Shown: positions 33,383-43,689 of the stretch, in pieces
How the letters are laid out: the number at the start of each line of letters is the position of its first letter
Numbering within the stretch: the stretch's first letter is position 1
Assembly: GCF_019175385.1 (NCBI RefSeq)
Contig: NC_083338.1
Location: forward strand, 95,501,777-95,565,776
Source of the DNA: Lycium barbarum
Taxonomy: Eukaryota; Streptophyta; Magnoliopsida; Solanales; Solanaceae
Reading direction: 5' to 3'
DNA: 64,000 bases
Made by a program: the position numbers and the translations under genes
The notes under the pieces: model-generated
What the model saw: the letters and a program-made list of their open reading frames with translations, nothing else
The model's database searches: none
Told to the model about the DNA's origin: nothing

Positions 33383-36300
33383 TGTTATACCCTATTTTAA
33401 CCGGAGTCAAAATAGTTTATAACATCCCGGTAATTTCGGAGTTAATTAAAGTTAAACGAGTCGCCACCTAATTATTTATGGTGAATTAGGGCACCTAAAG
33501 TTCATTAAAGTTATTTTTAAAGTTAACTTTGTTTTAAGGTCTACGAAACCAAATGATTCTAGGTACGGGTTCAACTAATTTAAAGGGAAGGTATTAGACA
33601 TCCTTTAAATTCCATTAATAATGGTTAACCGACCGGACTTAATTAATAAGGATAAAATGTAGATGTAACATTTTACAATATTTAAGAAAATATCTTTGTA
33701 AGTATTGCTAAAGTTATTGATAGACATCTAAGAATGTCATTAAAAATAAGATTTGCAGAATAATTTGCATAAAAGGGGACTTCAAATGCTATTTAAAATA
33801 AACTTATAAATATTGCTAAGGCTTTAAATAATAATGTTATTCGAAATAAAACTCGCAAAATATAATAATTTGTATATGAGCAATACCCTTTAAGAGAAGA
33901 CTTAGCAAATTTGAACTTGGGATAAAATTATATTAAATGAGTATGGTGATGTTGAAAAGAAATCTAGGCTTACTTTGTAAACATGATGCAAAAAATATGA
34001 GTCTCTTTCTCCTTTTATTATTAACTATATTTAGCTAAAGAAATATGCCTGGTTGATTCAAATTTGAAAAGTTATCTATAAAATATACTTGAGTTCATAC
34101 TTACGTCTTAGTGACGTTTCAAAATTTAATAAGATAATAAGAATAAAACGTGCTCTTAATTCAAAATAGATGTTCACGGCTTCACGTCCTTGAAGATCAA
34201 TTGTTTTAATAAGAGTGAATACTATAAGTATTATAAACAATTTTAGAAATAGATATAATAAAAAAAAAAAAAAAGAACAAAAACCGGTGGAATTAACTAA
34301 TAGTTTTCCTTAAAGCAACTATCCATTGTTTCTAAAACTACCCATACTAATTCCCTATAATTCTTATAAGCTAAGAGGCAAAAAAAATGAAGTGTTAGTC
34401 ATACAAGGCAAATAAAAAAAATACACAACGAAAAATAAGATAGAGGGAAAGAAGAGCGAATGGATCAGTCCATTTATAGGACCACTGCTCCAATCTGTTT
34501 TGCTATTGGGCTTTGGCCAAGAAAATCTTTTTTATTTTCTGCTATGGGTGGGCTGGATACGAGAGGAAGAGATTACGTTGGGCTTTTAGCCCAACACCGA
34601 ATACGGAGGAAAACGAGTCCTTTGGACTCGTGCGCGATGGTCATGCACAAAAAAAATGAAAGAAAAGAATTAGTGTGAAATCAATAAACAGGGCTAGAGA
34701 TAATGCAAACTCAAAGAAAACAGATCGATGGTTTGTATACACTAGGTATATTTGAGTATACATACAATGTAAGAACATATAAACCTTAACAAGTGCAGTA
34801 CCGTAGCATGTTTTAACAATAAAATATAGGAGCCTGTTTGAACTAAGTTAAGAGAGAAGTAAGAAACTTGAATGCAGCAAGCAGACATGGGGAGACCCGA
34901 ATAGGGGCTCAACACTTAGCATGAATGTATTCGGAAAACATCTACGGACGTACTGTAGCAAAAGAAACTCAGCAACTCACGGTACTCTCAAACAGAATAC
35001 ATACCAGCATTCATACAGAGATTTAAGAAAGAAAATGCAGGAGAGGACACTTGAACAGTTCTTGCATATGCCATTTAGAATAAGACTCAATTTTATGCTA
35101 AAGAAAGGTACTTATCTATCTTAAAGGGAAGAAGGATACGTGATTTATACGGGAGAGCATATATATGATTCTAACATAGGACGACACCTCATATGAATCC
35201 CAACACTGTCTCACTGTTTAAGTATTACCCTATACAAGTCTTTAACTTAATTCATGCTAAGTATAGATGCTCAAAGTAAACATCAACAGAGCCAAAGAAA
35301 AAAAGCAAAGATGCAAAGTTCCCATAAATTGACTGTGATTATGCACTTTAACCCAAATATGAGATGAATTTAAAGACATTATAATAGGCCTAATCTAGCT
35401 AATTTAGTATTCAATTTAAAATCAACACTTTGAACACACATCAATCATACACATCCTATACTAGTCATGGGACATCTCAAAGCCTCTCAACCATCACTGA
35501 ACCAGAACAACAAATTTCCAAGACATCAATATATCACAATTAGTCACATGCAAGAAACACAATTTACAATATGGTATTTAACAATATTAATAAGTAATAA
35601 TTTGGATCAAAATAGGATTTGAAGTTATTGCTACTGTATTCCGTCATAACAGGATCTGACTCCTTGAACAGAATTGCAGAGGAATGCCACTATCCAGAGT
35701 TTACCAAACCAGAACAAAATAGACAACCTATCAATTGAACTGCCTAACCACATGCTGATTCTTGATTAAACAGGTTTTAGACTAACAATACCATATGGAA
35801 ACAGGTCATGAAGGCTCTTTAAACATATTTAAACTAATCATATGAGAACACATAACCTAAACAGGACTGATATACATTTCAACCTGACTAACAACACTGT
35901 CATTATACTATTCAATCTACATGGTTACATCTAAAAGGGTTAAGAAACAGGACAATAAGTCTAAATACATACTAATCTCATATAGATAAACAACAAAAAT
36001 GTAAGACCCACAGCATTAAGTAAACAGCTTAGTTATAAACTAATCTAAGAGTAACTCGCATATTTAACTAAATAACAGACATACTACGTAATTAACTTTA
36101 AACTAAACACATAATTGCTACTAAAACAAACACAAAGAAACTACAAAAATTTAGAAGAGGGGAAAGGCAAAAAGATTACCTTTTTCGGGTGCAGTGAACG
36201 GGGTGTCGACGGCCTCGAATCTACTCTCCGTTATGAACCGATTCGAAACTCGAGTCGAAATTTAAAATGCTTTTGTCGTAGTTAAAGTTCTTTTGTCGAA

Positions 36301-37276
36301 CAGCGATGAAAGCTAATCAAATCATGAAATTTATCTTTCATCAGAAATTCATATTTCAACAGAAGTGTTTTCTGATTTGAAGAGTTCAAGACGAGATGAA
36401 AGAAACTCAAAATTTTATAAAAGAAAGAAATACTCCGTATCACCCCCCCCCCCCCCCAGTATTCTATTTTTTACCTCTCTTCGGCTGAGGCTATAAAGCC
36501 CTTTTATAGTAGACGAACTAGGGTTTTCACTCGTTTTTTGGGCGGGATTTGAAGCGGGATAGCCGTTAAAAATCAAAAACCGAATCTCTAAAGTTGATTT
36601 CTTCCTCAAAAAATCAGAAAGTGTTTTGGCCCTTTGTGTTGTGATCGTTGAAGATAGGAAAGAGGGAGACGTTTATTGGATGTTGATCTGGAGATATTCG
36701 AAAATGGGTCTGTTTAAAATCTGCCATGGCTGTGGCAATATAACTTCTTGTTTGAAAGAGGAAAGGATGAGGGAGTGAGGCGTGAAGAGAGATGTTAGAG
36801 AGAAGGCTGTGCGTATTGCACGAAAATGGGGTACTTTAAGACCTGCCATTGTTGAGGCAAGTGAAGCTTTTGCTGAAAGAGGAAAGAAGGGAAAAAGAGG
36901 GTTGTGTGGCTGCTGTGTTTTTTGGTGATGAAGGGACTTAGGGCCTTAATTTAGATAGTGGGCCGCCGGGTTGGGTAGAAAGTAATGGGCTGGTTTGGGC
37001 TCAGTTGGTCCGAAAGTGTGGGCTGGTGGAGTTAATGAATTTGGCCTTTTTCCTCCTTTAATTAATCTATTTGGGCATCTTCATCTTAATAATTTTGGAC
37101 TAGAATTAACCACTTGAAAATACAATTTCTTATTAAAATAAATAACCGTGTAATAAATATTTGAAAGTATTAACATAGTGTTTTGTTAAGTAAATTTGAA
37201 ATAACTCGACCAAATTATTAACGATCAAGAGGCGCAGATAAATTAATTGAAGGAAAAGTGGGACAAAATTGCAACG
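33383..37276 (-). repeat. LARD 5' LTR (right copy), about 3894 bp
   Basis: Collinear with 25,333-29,236 from TGTTATACCC onward. At the right end it lacks four bases present in the left copy (plus strand TTGCAACG against TTGCGTGTCAACA), so the terminal TG/CA is damaged. A run of 15 C stands at 36,443-36,457, at the same place as in the other LTR. The 171-codon minus-strand ORF at 37,133-37,648 crosses the LTR edge and is not a gene. Confidence 0.88.
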
Positions 37277-37689
37277 AGCATCGGCGTTATTACGATCAAG
37301 ATCGGGTAGGGTCGGGTATATCCCACCCCGATCATGACAAATGGGGATCACTATCAAGGCGTTTCGATTTCTCACGCATGGCTCAAAGTTCAACAAATCA
37401 AGATACCAGTGGATCGGACGTTTCACAAGCATAAACAGAAGTACAAATTCAAACAGGAGATATGAGTGGAATGCATTCAGTAAAACCCGGTATGAAACTG
37501 GCCAATAAAGTTCTATTAATTTACTCCATAAGGCAAAATCCCGATTTTGTCGGATACATAAGTTCAGCAAAAGGGAAACTAAAAAAGCCCTACTTTTCGA
37601 CCCTAGACTTAGAACAAAAATAACCCCCCAACCGGTATAGTGAGCCAAAGGTTGAGAACTCCGGCCTATACCTCAGGGCGCAGCAACGG
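37277..37689 (+). other. Tat-type 3' region after the LARD, non-coding
   Basis: No gene is evident. GATCGGGTAGGGTCGGGTA at 37,299 and similar CGGG-rich words resemble Tat 3' regions. It does not visibly continue the sequence interrupted at 25,332, which matters for the recombination question. Confidence 0.45.
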
Positions 37690-38887
37690 CATGTGACACC
37701 GACTAGACGACCCCGGGATTCTCCTCGGGAGCAGATGAACCAAAGATACTTGGCTCTGGAAGATCTTCCTCATCGATAACTACAGTCGGTGTGGGTCCCT
37801 CACAAGGTATTTCCCATTGAGTCTCCATGATATGGCGCGTTCTGACTTTAGAACCAATCCCCGAGTGGATAACCGAGGTGCTCGCAGTGGCTCAGTGATG
37901 GGATGTCCTAACTGACGCCGATGTCTTTCTTTCTTGAACGGAATCTTCGGCGCCCTCTTCAACAATGGTTTTCCCTTTCGAAGATTTTCTTGTTGGAAGG
38001 CTTGAAAATCGAAGAGTCGAAGTTAAAAGACGACATGAAAAAATGAAAATCGTATGAACAGATTGGGAATTACCGTGGCTTCTACCTTTCCACCCTTCGG
38101 GTGCCATCCTTCTCTAGGTACGGCCCAAGCTACAAGAAGCTCCTAAAAGAGCAACCACCCATTCAAAGATAGTGACGTTGAGCTCAGGCTCGATCGGATT
38201 CGGAGCAGGGTTCCATATCTCCGGGAAATCGGCGGATAATTGGCGGTGCAGTTGGGCCGTACGTATCATCACGAACCGGTGGAGCCATCTGCTGTCGTAA
38301 TCATCTTCAGGGTCTATGAGGGCCCGATTTCCTCGAGGAAGCAGGTGAATTACCCCACCTCGGATTACTCGAGGTACGTATATATGTAACAGGTGGTCAA
38401 GGGTGAAGGGAATCCCGGCTATGTTAGCCAACATTTCGATGCAGTACACGAACATCCAAATCTATGGAGCGAGCTAGCCGATACATACACGATATCGGCA
38501 GCAGAAGTCATCGATCACTCGAGGTACGGTGAGAGAGAACCTGATGGCAAAGGGATAGGTATAGACCCTCGAGTAACCAACGACATGATGATTCATCTTC
38601 ATCCCACTTTCAACAAGACGGACATCAAAATTCACACTGAAGTTGCAATCCTTCCTGACCACGGGAATGATAACATCATCAATGCAGGACTCGAACTTTT
38701 TCACAGAATCGAGGTGATAAGATACTTTGTAGTCATTCGTGTATTTGAAACCCGACGAAAGAATATCCGCCGCAAGAAATTTTAACTCCTCATCAGGGCC
38801 GGTGGCCCCCGTCGACAACAGAGGCGGTAAACGGGGAAGGGACGCAGAATGGTCTTCACTTTGTGTTAAGAACGGAAGAGAAGCCAT
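37690..38887 (-). pseudogene. Second antisense spliced gene in the Tat 3' region
   Basis: Minus-strand gene, start ATG at 38,885-38,887 (MASLPFLTQSED), about 170 bp below a TATA box (39,058). Exon 1 is open to 38,114 except for one stop at codon 138. It contains YSRVYTYPFAIRF, then PFTLDHLLHIYVPRVIRGGV, matching in order YTYPF and PFTVSHLFQLYSPRVFRG of the first antisense gene, so the two share an N-terminal domain. A GTAATT donor at 38,073 and a TTCAAG acceptor before 38,000 give a 73-bp intron. Exon 2 is hydrophilic (TRKSSKGKTIVEEGAEDS) with a stop at 37,892, after which an acidic stretch can be read to about 37,700. No coiled coil like that of the first gene is seen. Function unknown. Confidence 0.6.
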
Positions 38888-39057
38888 GGCCGTGATTGAC
38901 GTACAAAGCCAAATAAGGGAAGATCACGCCCTAGCATAAGAAGTTTCAAAACTTGGAAAATGGTATAAACTTGGTGTGGGCACAGAGTAGGATTTTTTGG
39001 AAAAATAAGGTTTAGGTTTGGAGAATAACGATGCATGGCAAAGGGATGATACATGGA

Positions 39058-39066
39058 CTTTATATA
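39058..39066 (-). promoter_or_regulatory. TATA box of the second antisense gene
   Basis: Minus strand TATATAAAG (plus CTTTATATA) lies about 170 bp upstream of the ATG at 38,887, the same spacing as in the first antisense gene. Confidence 0.6.
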
Positions 39067-39149
39067 GAGAAGAGTCCAAAAGGCTTTGTAGTGGATCAAG
39101 AACCTTGACTGGGGGCGGCTTTCCAAGAAAGATTGGTGGCTATGGTAAT

Positions 39150-39256
39150 TGTCACGACCCAACCAGTGGACCATGATGGGTACTCGGAGCTAACTACCGA
39201 GCACCACTCGTCATGCTAACCATCCTACCTAACCTGTACACACCTAATCTCCAAGG

Positions 39257-39292
<36 letters not shown>

Positions 39293-41523
39293 CACACATA
39301 AGCCCTCACGGTTGCAAAAATGATATACAAAATATACACTGGTGGGTTCATGAAATGTCTACTACCCACGCATATGTATCTACGAGCCTCTACTGGAGTA
39401 CTGAGACATAAGGATGGGAACAGGACCTCGTCATACCCAAATATGAACACAAAAGAATGCATCAATAAGCTGCACCTCCGGAGTAGTGGGGTGCTCCTGT
39501 ATAAGCTGATATAGCTCCTAAGAATCTGGGCCTCCTCCTTGTCTACCTGTGGATATGAACACAACGTCCATAAAAAGAAAGGACGTCAGTACGAACAATG
39601 TACTGAATATGTAAGGCATACACGATAACATGATAAAGAGATGCAAGAATGCAAGATAAAGAGATGACCTGTAACTGATTGCCTCTTAAGGCGGAGTCCT
39701 GCATGCTAATTTATAAAATAAACAACCTCAAATCATGTATGCATATATAAACTGCCCGACCATATATGTACGGTGTGATCATCATTAGCCCGCGTCCGGG
39801 GTAAACATCTCAAGCCGCCCACTAGTGGTGTCTGCCCGGCCATATAGGCACGGTGTAATCATCATCATAGCTGCCCACTACGCCTATCGTAGTGGTGTCT
39901 TCCCGGCCAACTAGGCACGGTGTAGTCTTACATATACATAATCTAAAGCATGCATGAGAGCTCACGTAAAAGCTATATCTCTATCGGAGTGACATAAGGT
40001 CGGGAGCCTCCGATTACATTATGGAATGATCCTCATCGCTACGTCTCACCTTAAAGGAACTAACATCATGAGGTGAAGTATCAACAAGAAATGGCATCAA
40101 TGGACTCATAAGGATAAGAATATCAAGCTCATTAGAAGTTCTAACTTTTATCTTTTGGGATGTAAGAAGGTCGTGAGATATAGAGAAGAAATCATAACAT
40201 TGGGGTCATGCCTTTGAAAGATGAGGACTAGCCTTACATACCTTTACGTCGCTCTAGATTTACCGACTAAGTGCTCCCCTCCAATACTCACAGTTCTACA
40301 TTCAATAGAGTTCGTACTAAGGTTAGATAACCGGAAACATGCTTTAGATCTCAATTAATAATCTAGGAGCTAACGAAAATTGGGAAGCATCTCCTTTGTT
40401 TCAATGACTTCCTCAACATAATAAACAACTCCCAAACATCAAAAACAACACCCACAATATCTTAATCAATAATTTTATCAAGCTAGACATTATTCAATTC
40501 TCAACATTCCCTATCAAAATCATTCATAACCCTAACTATGGCACAATACCGTATCCATTCTCATACAATGCTTCTACAACATGTTTAATACCATTTATAG
40601 CAAGATTATACTCATTACGTATCAAGAACTATGATTCAAGTCAAGTTACTATTCGAGAATGCCAATATTTCCATATTTGAACTCCATACTCTACTTTCTT
40701 CCATAATCCAAGTCTTTTAACCACCCAATATTCTTAATGACATGGAATGAACATAAAACTCACCTTTTATGAGGTAGGAATGAGCTTTGGATGGCAATAC
40801 TTCACTTGGAGAGAAACCCAACTTCAACACTAAAGAGATTCTTGGCTTGAGTCAACCCTAGTAAGCATCCACATACTTAGTTCTCTTGATCCTTGGTGTT
40901 GATCTTTGATTTTTCCTTGAGTATGTTTTGATATAATTTGGAGAGGGTTCTAGAGATTTTGAGAGAATTGGAGAATATGAGAGATGAAAGAAATGAATTT
41001 GGGGTCCTCCTTATATAAAATTTAAAAGCTGCCATACGAGGATTATACGGACCCTTATACAGTCCGTATAACTTATACGGTCCGTATAAGTGACCGTATA
41101 ATACCTCCAGTGAAAGACCCCTCTCTGGACAGGTTATACGATCCCTTATACGAACCGTATAAGTTATACGGACCGTATAAGTGGCCGTATAACTCACATT
41201 TTTCCGAAGTTGATCCCGAAGTTTCGTTTGACTTCCAATCCTTATGGGACCTTCTTAACACTTCACTAGCAATCTAAGGATAATTATAAATCTTCCTCAA
41301 GATATTATTAAATCAACATTAGCTCGGTACTTTACAAAACCTTTCCAAAAAATGACTTATACTTCGCCTTCCACAATGAACTTTCTTCACTTGCCTCAAA
41401 TGTCTTTGGAATCTTAATTAGAATCGTCAAGTACCCATTCTTACTTGAAGGGACATCATATACATCTCACCCTGCATTAGTTTATTTACCGCACAATGAC
41501 ATGAAATCTTCCAAGGTGTAACA
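39150..41523 (-). mobile_element. Solo LTR of the Tekay family, 2374 bp, in the Tat 3' region
   Basis: Plus-strand limits are TGTCACGACCCAACC and AAGGTGTAACA, so the element reads TGTTACACC...GGGTCGTGACA on the minus strand, like the LTRs at 51,784 and 59,431. Flanking 5-mers GTAAT (39,145-39,149) and TTAAT (41,524-41,528) agree at four of five positions, a worn target duplication. No internal region is left. It keeps a TATA-like TTTTATATAA on the minus strand (41,011-41,020) and the palindrome array at 41,038-41,196, plus an AT microsatellite at 39,259-39,288. Confidence 0.85.
41038..41196. repeat. Palindrome array upstream of the solo-LTR TATA box
   Basis: Arms CTTATACGG and CCGTATAAG occur repeatedly, some as palindromes with a one-base centre, others as half sites (GACCGTATAA). 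The array ends about 20 bp upstream of the minus-strand TATA. Equivalent arrays sit in all Tekay LTRs of the window. Confidence 0.8.
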
Positions 41524-41663
41524 TTAATAATGAGCTGACATCGGGCAGAGTGCGAAGAGGTGACAAGAATGTCTTATCCTAGGTAGGTAGGTACAACTCA
41601 CTTGGCTCAGTTTAGACCGTTTCCCGCAGTAAATATTTCCCCTTGGGAAATAGGGGGACCATC
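41524..41663 (+). other. End of the Tat internal region with polypurine tract
   Basis: The purine run GGGAAATAGGGGGA (41,645-41,658) lies six bases before the 3' LTR, where second-strand DNA synthesis would start. GTAGGTAGGTA at 41,583 is a short tetranucleotide repeat. No coding region. Confidence 0.7.
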
Positions 41664-42255
41664 TCTATACGGGTAAAACCGAGGACATGGATATCCTCAA
41701 TTGTCTGACATTCAAGTTATGTTCGGTCGGGTCAGACCGACCTTATCAGACCTCGGGTTGCAAGCTCGAATTGGGACAAGAAACATAGACAAGATGAAGA
41801 GGTGGTTGATCACTATAATAAGGAAACTGAAATATCTGCCACCAGCTGGATATTTCGGCACTGATCTCGCTGACAGTTATGAAGGGATTCTGTTCCTTAT
41901 TTAGAGTTGTACTAGGATTAGGACTCCTCTACTATATAAAGAGGAGGCCGTCATTCATTTTAGTTCAGTTTTTTCACTAGGATAACACGCACACCTATAT
42001 GTTGAGCAGGCAATATAATTATCAGAATTCATTCATCTTTCTAAATCTTTCATCATTATTTACTGTTCCACATCCAGTCATCGGGGATTGACCTCGGTTC
42101 ATAGTGCCCGAGGCCGATCAGCTCCCATCGCGGTCAGATCCAATTATTTCATCTTACTTCTTTGTTTGTCATACAATCCAACGTCGTGTTAAATTAAATC
42201 ACATATCCTTAGCACAACATACAAGTTCAATTGTTATCCATTTTAAGGGTAAAGT
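41664..42255 (+). repeat. 3' LTR of the Tat element, 592 bp
   Basis: Collinear with 11,007-11,600. The first two bases are TC instead of TG and the end reads GGGTAAAGT instead of GGGTAAACA, so both termini are mutated. TATATAAA is kept at 41,933-41,940. Confidence 0.88.
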
Positions 42256-43467
42256 ATAGTAAGATATGGAGTAATAAATTGTAAATAAATCTTATTAAGC
42301 GAGTGTGCCTTCGCTTTGAACCTTTCTGTTTGAGTGGATCTAACTGTTAGTGAATATTGAAGTGGATCATATCACTGTTTCTAGGCAAACATACCTGAAA
42401 ATGACAAATGATGCAATATATGCATCCACATCTTTGCCTAAGCAAGAATAATCTGTCAAGCTATAGGCTTACCTTTTTAGGAGTTGAATCTTAAAAACTG
42501 TTTCCCCTTCTTAAGGAGAACTGTACGCGGATGAATGATGTTAGTCATGACTTTATATTTCACCATGCTAAGTACACATAATATTCCCTCAATTAACTTG
42601 AAGCACGCACAATTTCATATTGTTAAATACTTAAATACTACTGTAGTTAAAATTAAAAAGAGATTGAAAAATAGACCACTTGATAAGTCCAATCATTTTT
42701 ATGAATATATATGTTTGTGCACCTGCATAAATTAACTATGCGTATTTACTAACTCTAAATCTTGAATTCGTCTCCACCTCCACGAGTTATTCACTGGTTT
42801 GTGCTGAACAACTTACTGGGGCGTCTGCTTCTGCGGAATTTTGATGTTGTAATGTCTGAATCCTGAGTTTCTTCCATATGCCCTAATTAGGAGATGGCAC
42901 TGTTTCAAGACTTTTAAAGATTATCTGCTTTAATTATAAGCTCACAGAAAGTTATAGGATGGCAACATTTTAAAATTCAATAGTAGTATATAAATTCAGA
43001 CCATCCTCTGGATAGGCAAATATTGTCCACCAATAAAAACGTGGAGAACCGGTTAAGAGTTTCAAATGTTTTAAATTCAACGCTTTAATACGCATTAAGA
43101 CAAGAACTTATGCTCCAAAAACTAAATTATTCCTTGAGTGCAAAAGTTGGTAAAGAAAATAAGATGCCTCTTCGTGCTATTTTGTAGTATATGTATATGG
43201 GTCCGCAGAGATATAAATCATTCAGGAATTTGCAGTAGTGCTCAAGTCAATTGATGCCACTTAAAGTTCTTTATTGTATAATACTCAATTGCTAAATCAT
43301 TCAATTAATGAATTAAGATACACTTTGAAAGAAAGCTTCTTTACACTAATACGTTCTTTCCCTTTTTAGATCAGAATAAAGGTTAATCTTTTAAGCTATA
43401 GCTTTAGTAATGCTGAATAAAATTAGTACTACTACTTTTTTGTGTTTAGATTAAGCTTAAAAAGCTT
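42256..43467. other. Upstream region of the DUF1218 gene
   Basis: There is no recognised repeat boundary or ORF of note; AT-rich. It is the likely promoter and intergenic space of the gene at 43,690. A 66-codon ORF at 42,535 has no recognisable features and is not called. Confidence 0.5.
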
Positions 43468-43475
43468 TATATAAT
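43468..43475 (+). promoter_or_regulatory. Probable TATA box of the DUF1218 gene
   Basis: TATATAAT lies 222 bp before the start codon at 43,690. A start of transcription near 43,500 would give a leader of about 190 bases. No competing TATA is seen nearer to the ATG. Confidence 0.5.
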
Positions 43476-43487
43476 GACAATCTTCTT

Positions 43488-43676
43488 GTGAAAACTTACA
43501 TGGAAAGCCCAAGAACAAAGGAATATTTGGCCTTTAAGCAACCTTTGTTCCAAGCAATTCTAAAACTCTTATCTCTTATTCTCTTTATGGGTGATTGTGA
43601 AAAAGTTCCATCTTTATTTTTTCTCTTCTGTACCATTGCTGAACTTGATCAAATTGATCTTCCTGTTGTAGCATAG
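43488..43676 (+). CDS. Upstream ORF in the leader of the DUF1218 gene, 62 codons or fewer
   Basis: The frame opens at 43,488 (MKTYMESPRTKE), or more probably at the second ATG at 43,500 if transcription starts about 30 bp after the TATA box. It stops at 43,676, 13 bases before the main ATG. The middle is hydrophobic (AILKLLSLILFMGD, then SLFFLFCTIAEL). It may lower translation of the main frame. Alternatively the pyrimidine-rich run ending TTGTAG near 43,672 could be the acceptor of a leader intron, in which case this is not translated. Real translation is not shown by sequence alone. Confidence 0.3.
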   Translation: MKTYMESPRTKEYLAFKQPLFQAILKLLSLILFMGDCEKVPSLFFLFCTIAELDQIDLPVVA

Positions 43677-43689
43677 TGCTGCTGGAATA

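Larger units (their letters stand above)
25333..37276 (-). mobile_element. LARD: large non-coding LTR retrotransposon derivative of Ogre type
   Basis: Two LTRs of about 3.9 kb (25,333-29,236 and 33,383-37,276) surround 4.15 kb with no gag or pol. The primer-binding site is on the minus strand next to the right LTR (33,361-33,379), which sets the orientation. Total 11.9 kb. Large LTRs, a TGGCGACTCCGCTGG primer site and no coding region define a LARD; the primer site is of the type used by Ogre elements, which would supply proteins in trans. The LTRs are about 97-98% alike by eye, making this one of the younger insertions. The five bases outside the two ends (GTTTC and AGCAT) do not match, so either the ends are eroded or the copy arose by recombination between two insertions. 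Confidence 0.85.
11007..42255 (+). mobile_element. Tat-lineage Ty3/gypsy element, expanded by nested insertions
   Basis: The limits are two related LTRs (11,007-11,600 and 41,664-42,255). Between them lie a primer-binding site, decayed gag, protease, reverse transcriptase, RNase H, a second RNase H, integrase with a GPY module, a long 3' region with antisense genes, and a polypurine tract. The additional RNase H domain before integrase and the antisense gene after pol are traits of the Tat clade (Ogre, Retand and Grande relatives). Nested within are an RTE LINE, a LARD and a reverse-strand solo LTR. Removing these leaves about 13 kb. No 5-bp duplication is visible at the outer ends (AAATT at the left; nothing equal at the right). 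The element may therefore be a recombinant, which two antisense genes of different build also suggest. Confidence 0.75.

Noticed and set aside
37133..37648. Minus-strand ORF of 171 codons
   Set aside because: It crosses the edge of the LARD LTR and has no counterpart at the other LTR beyond the shared part; no domain is recognised.
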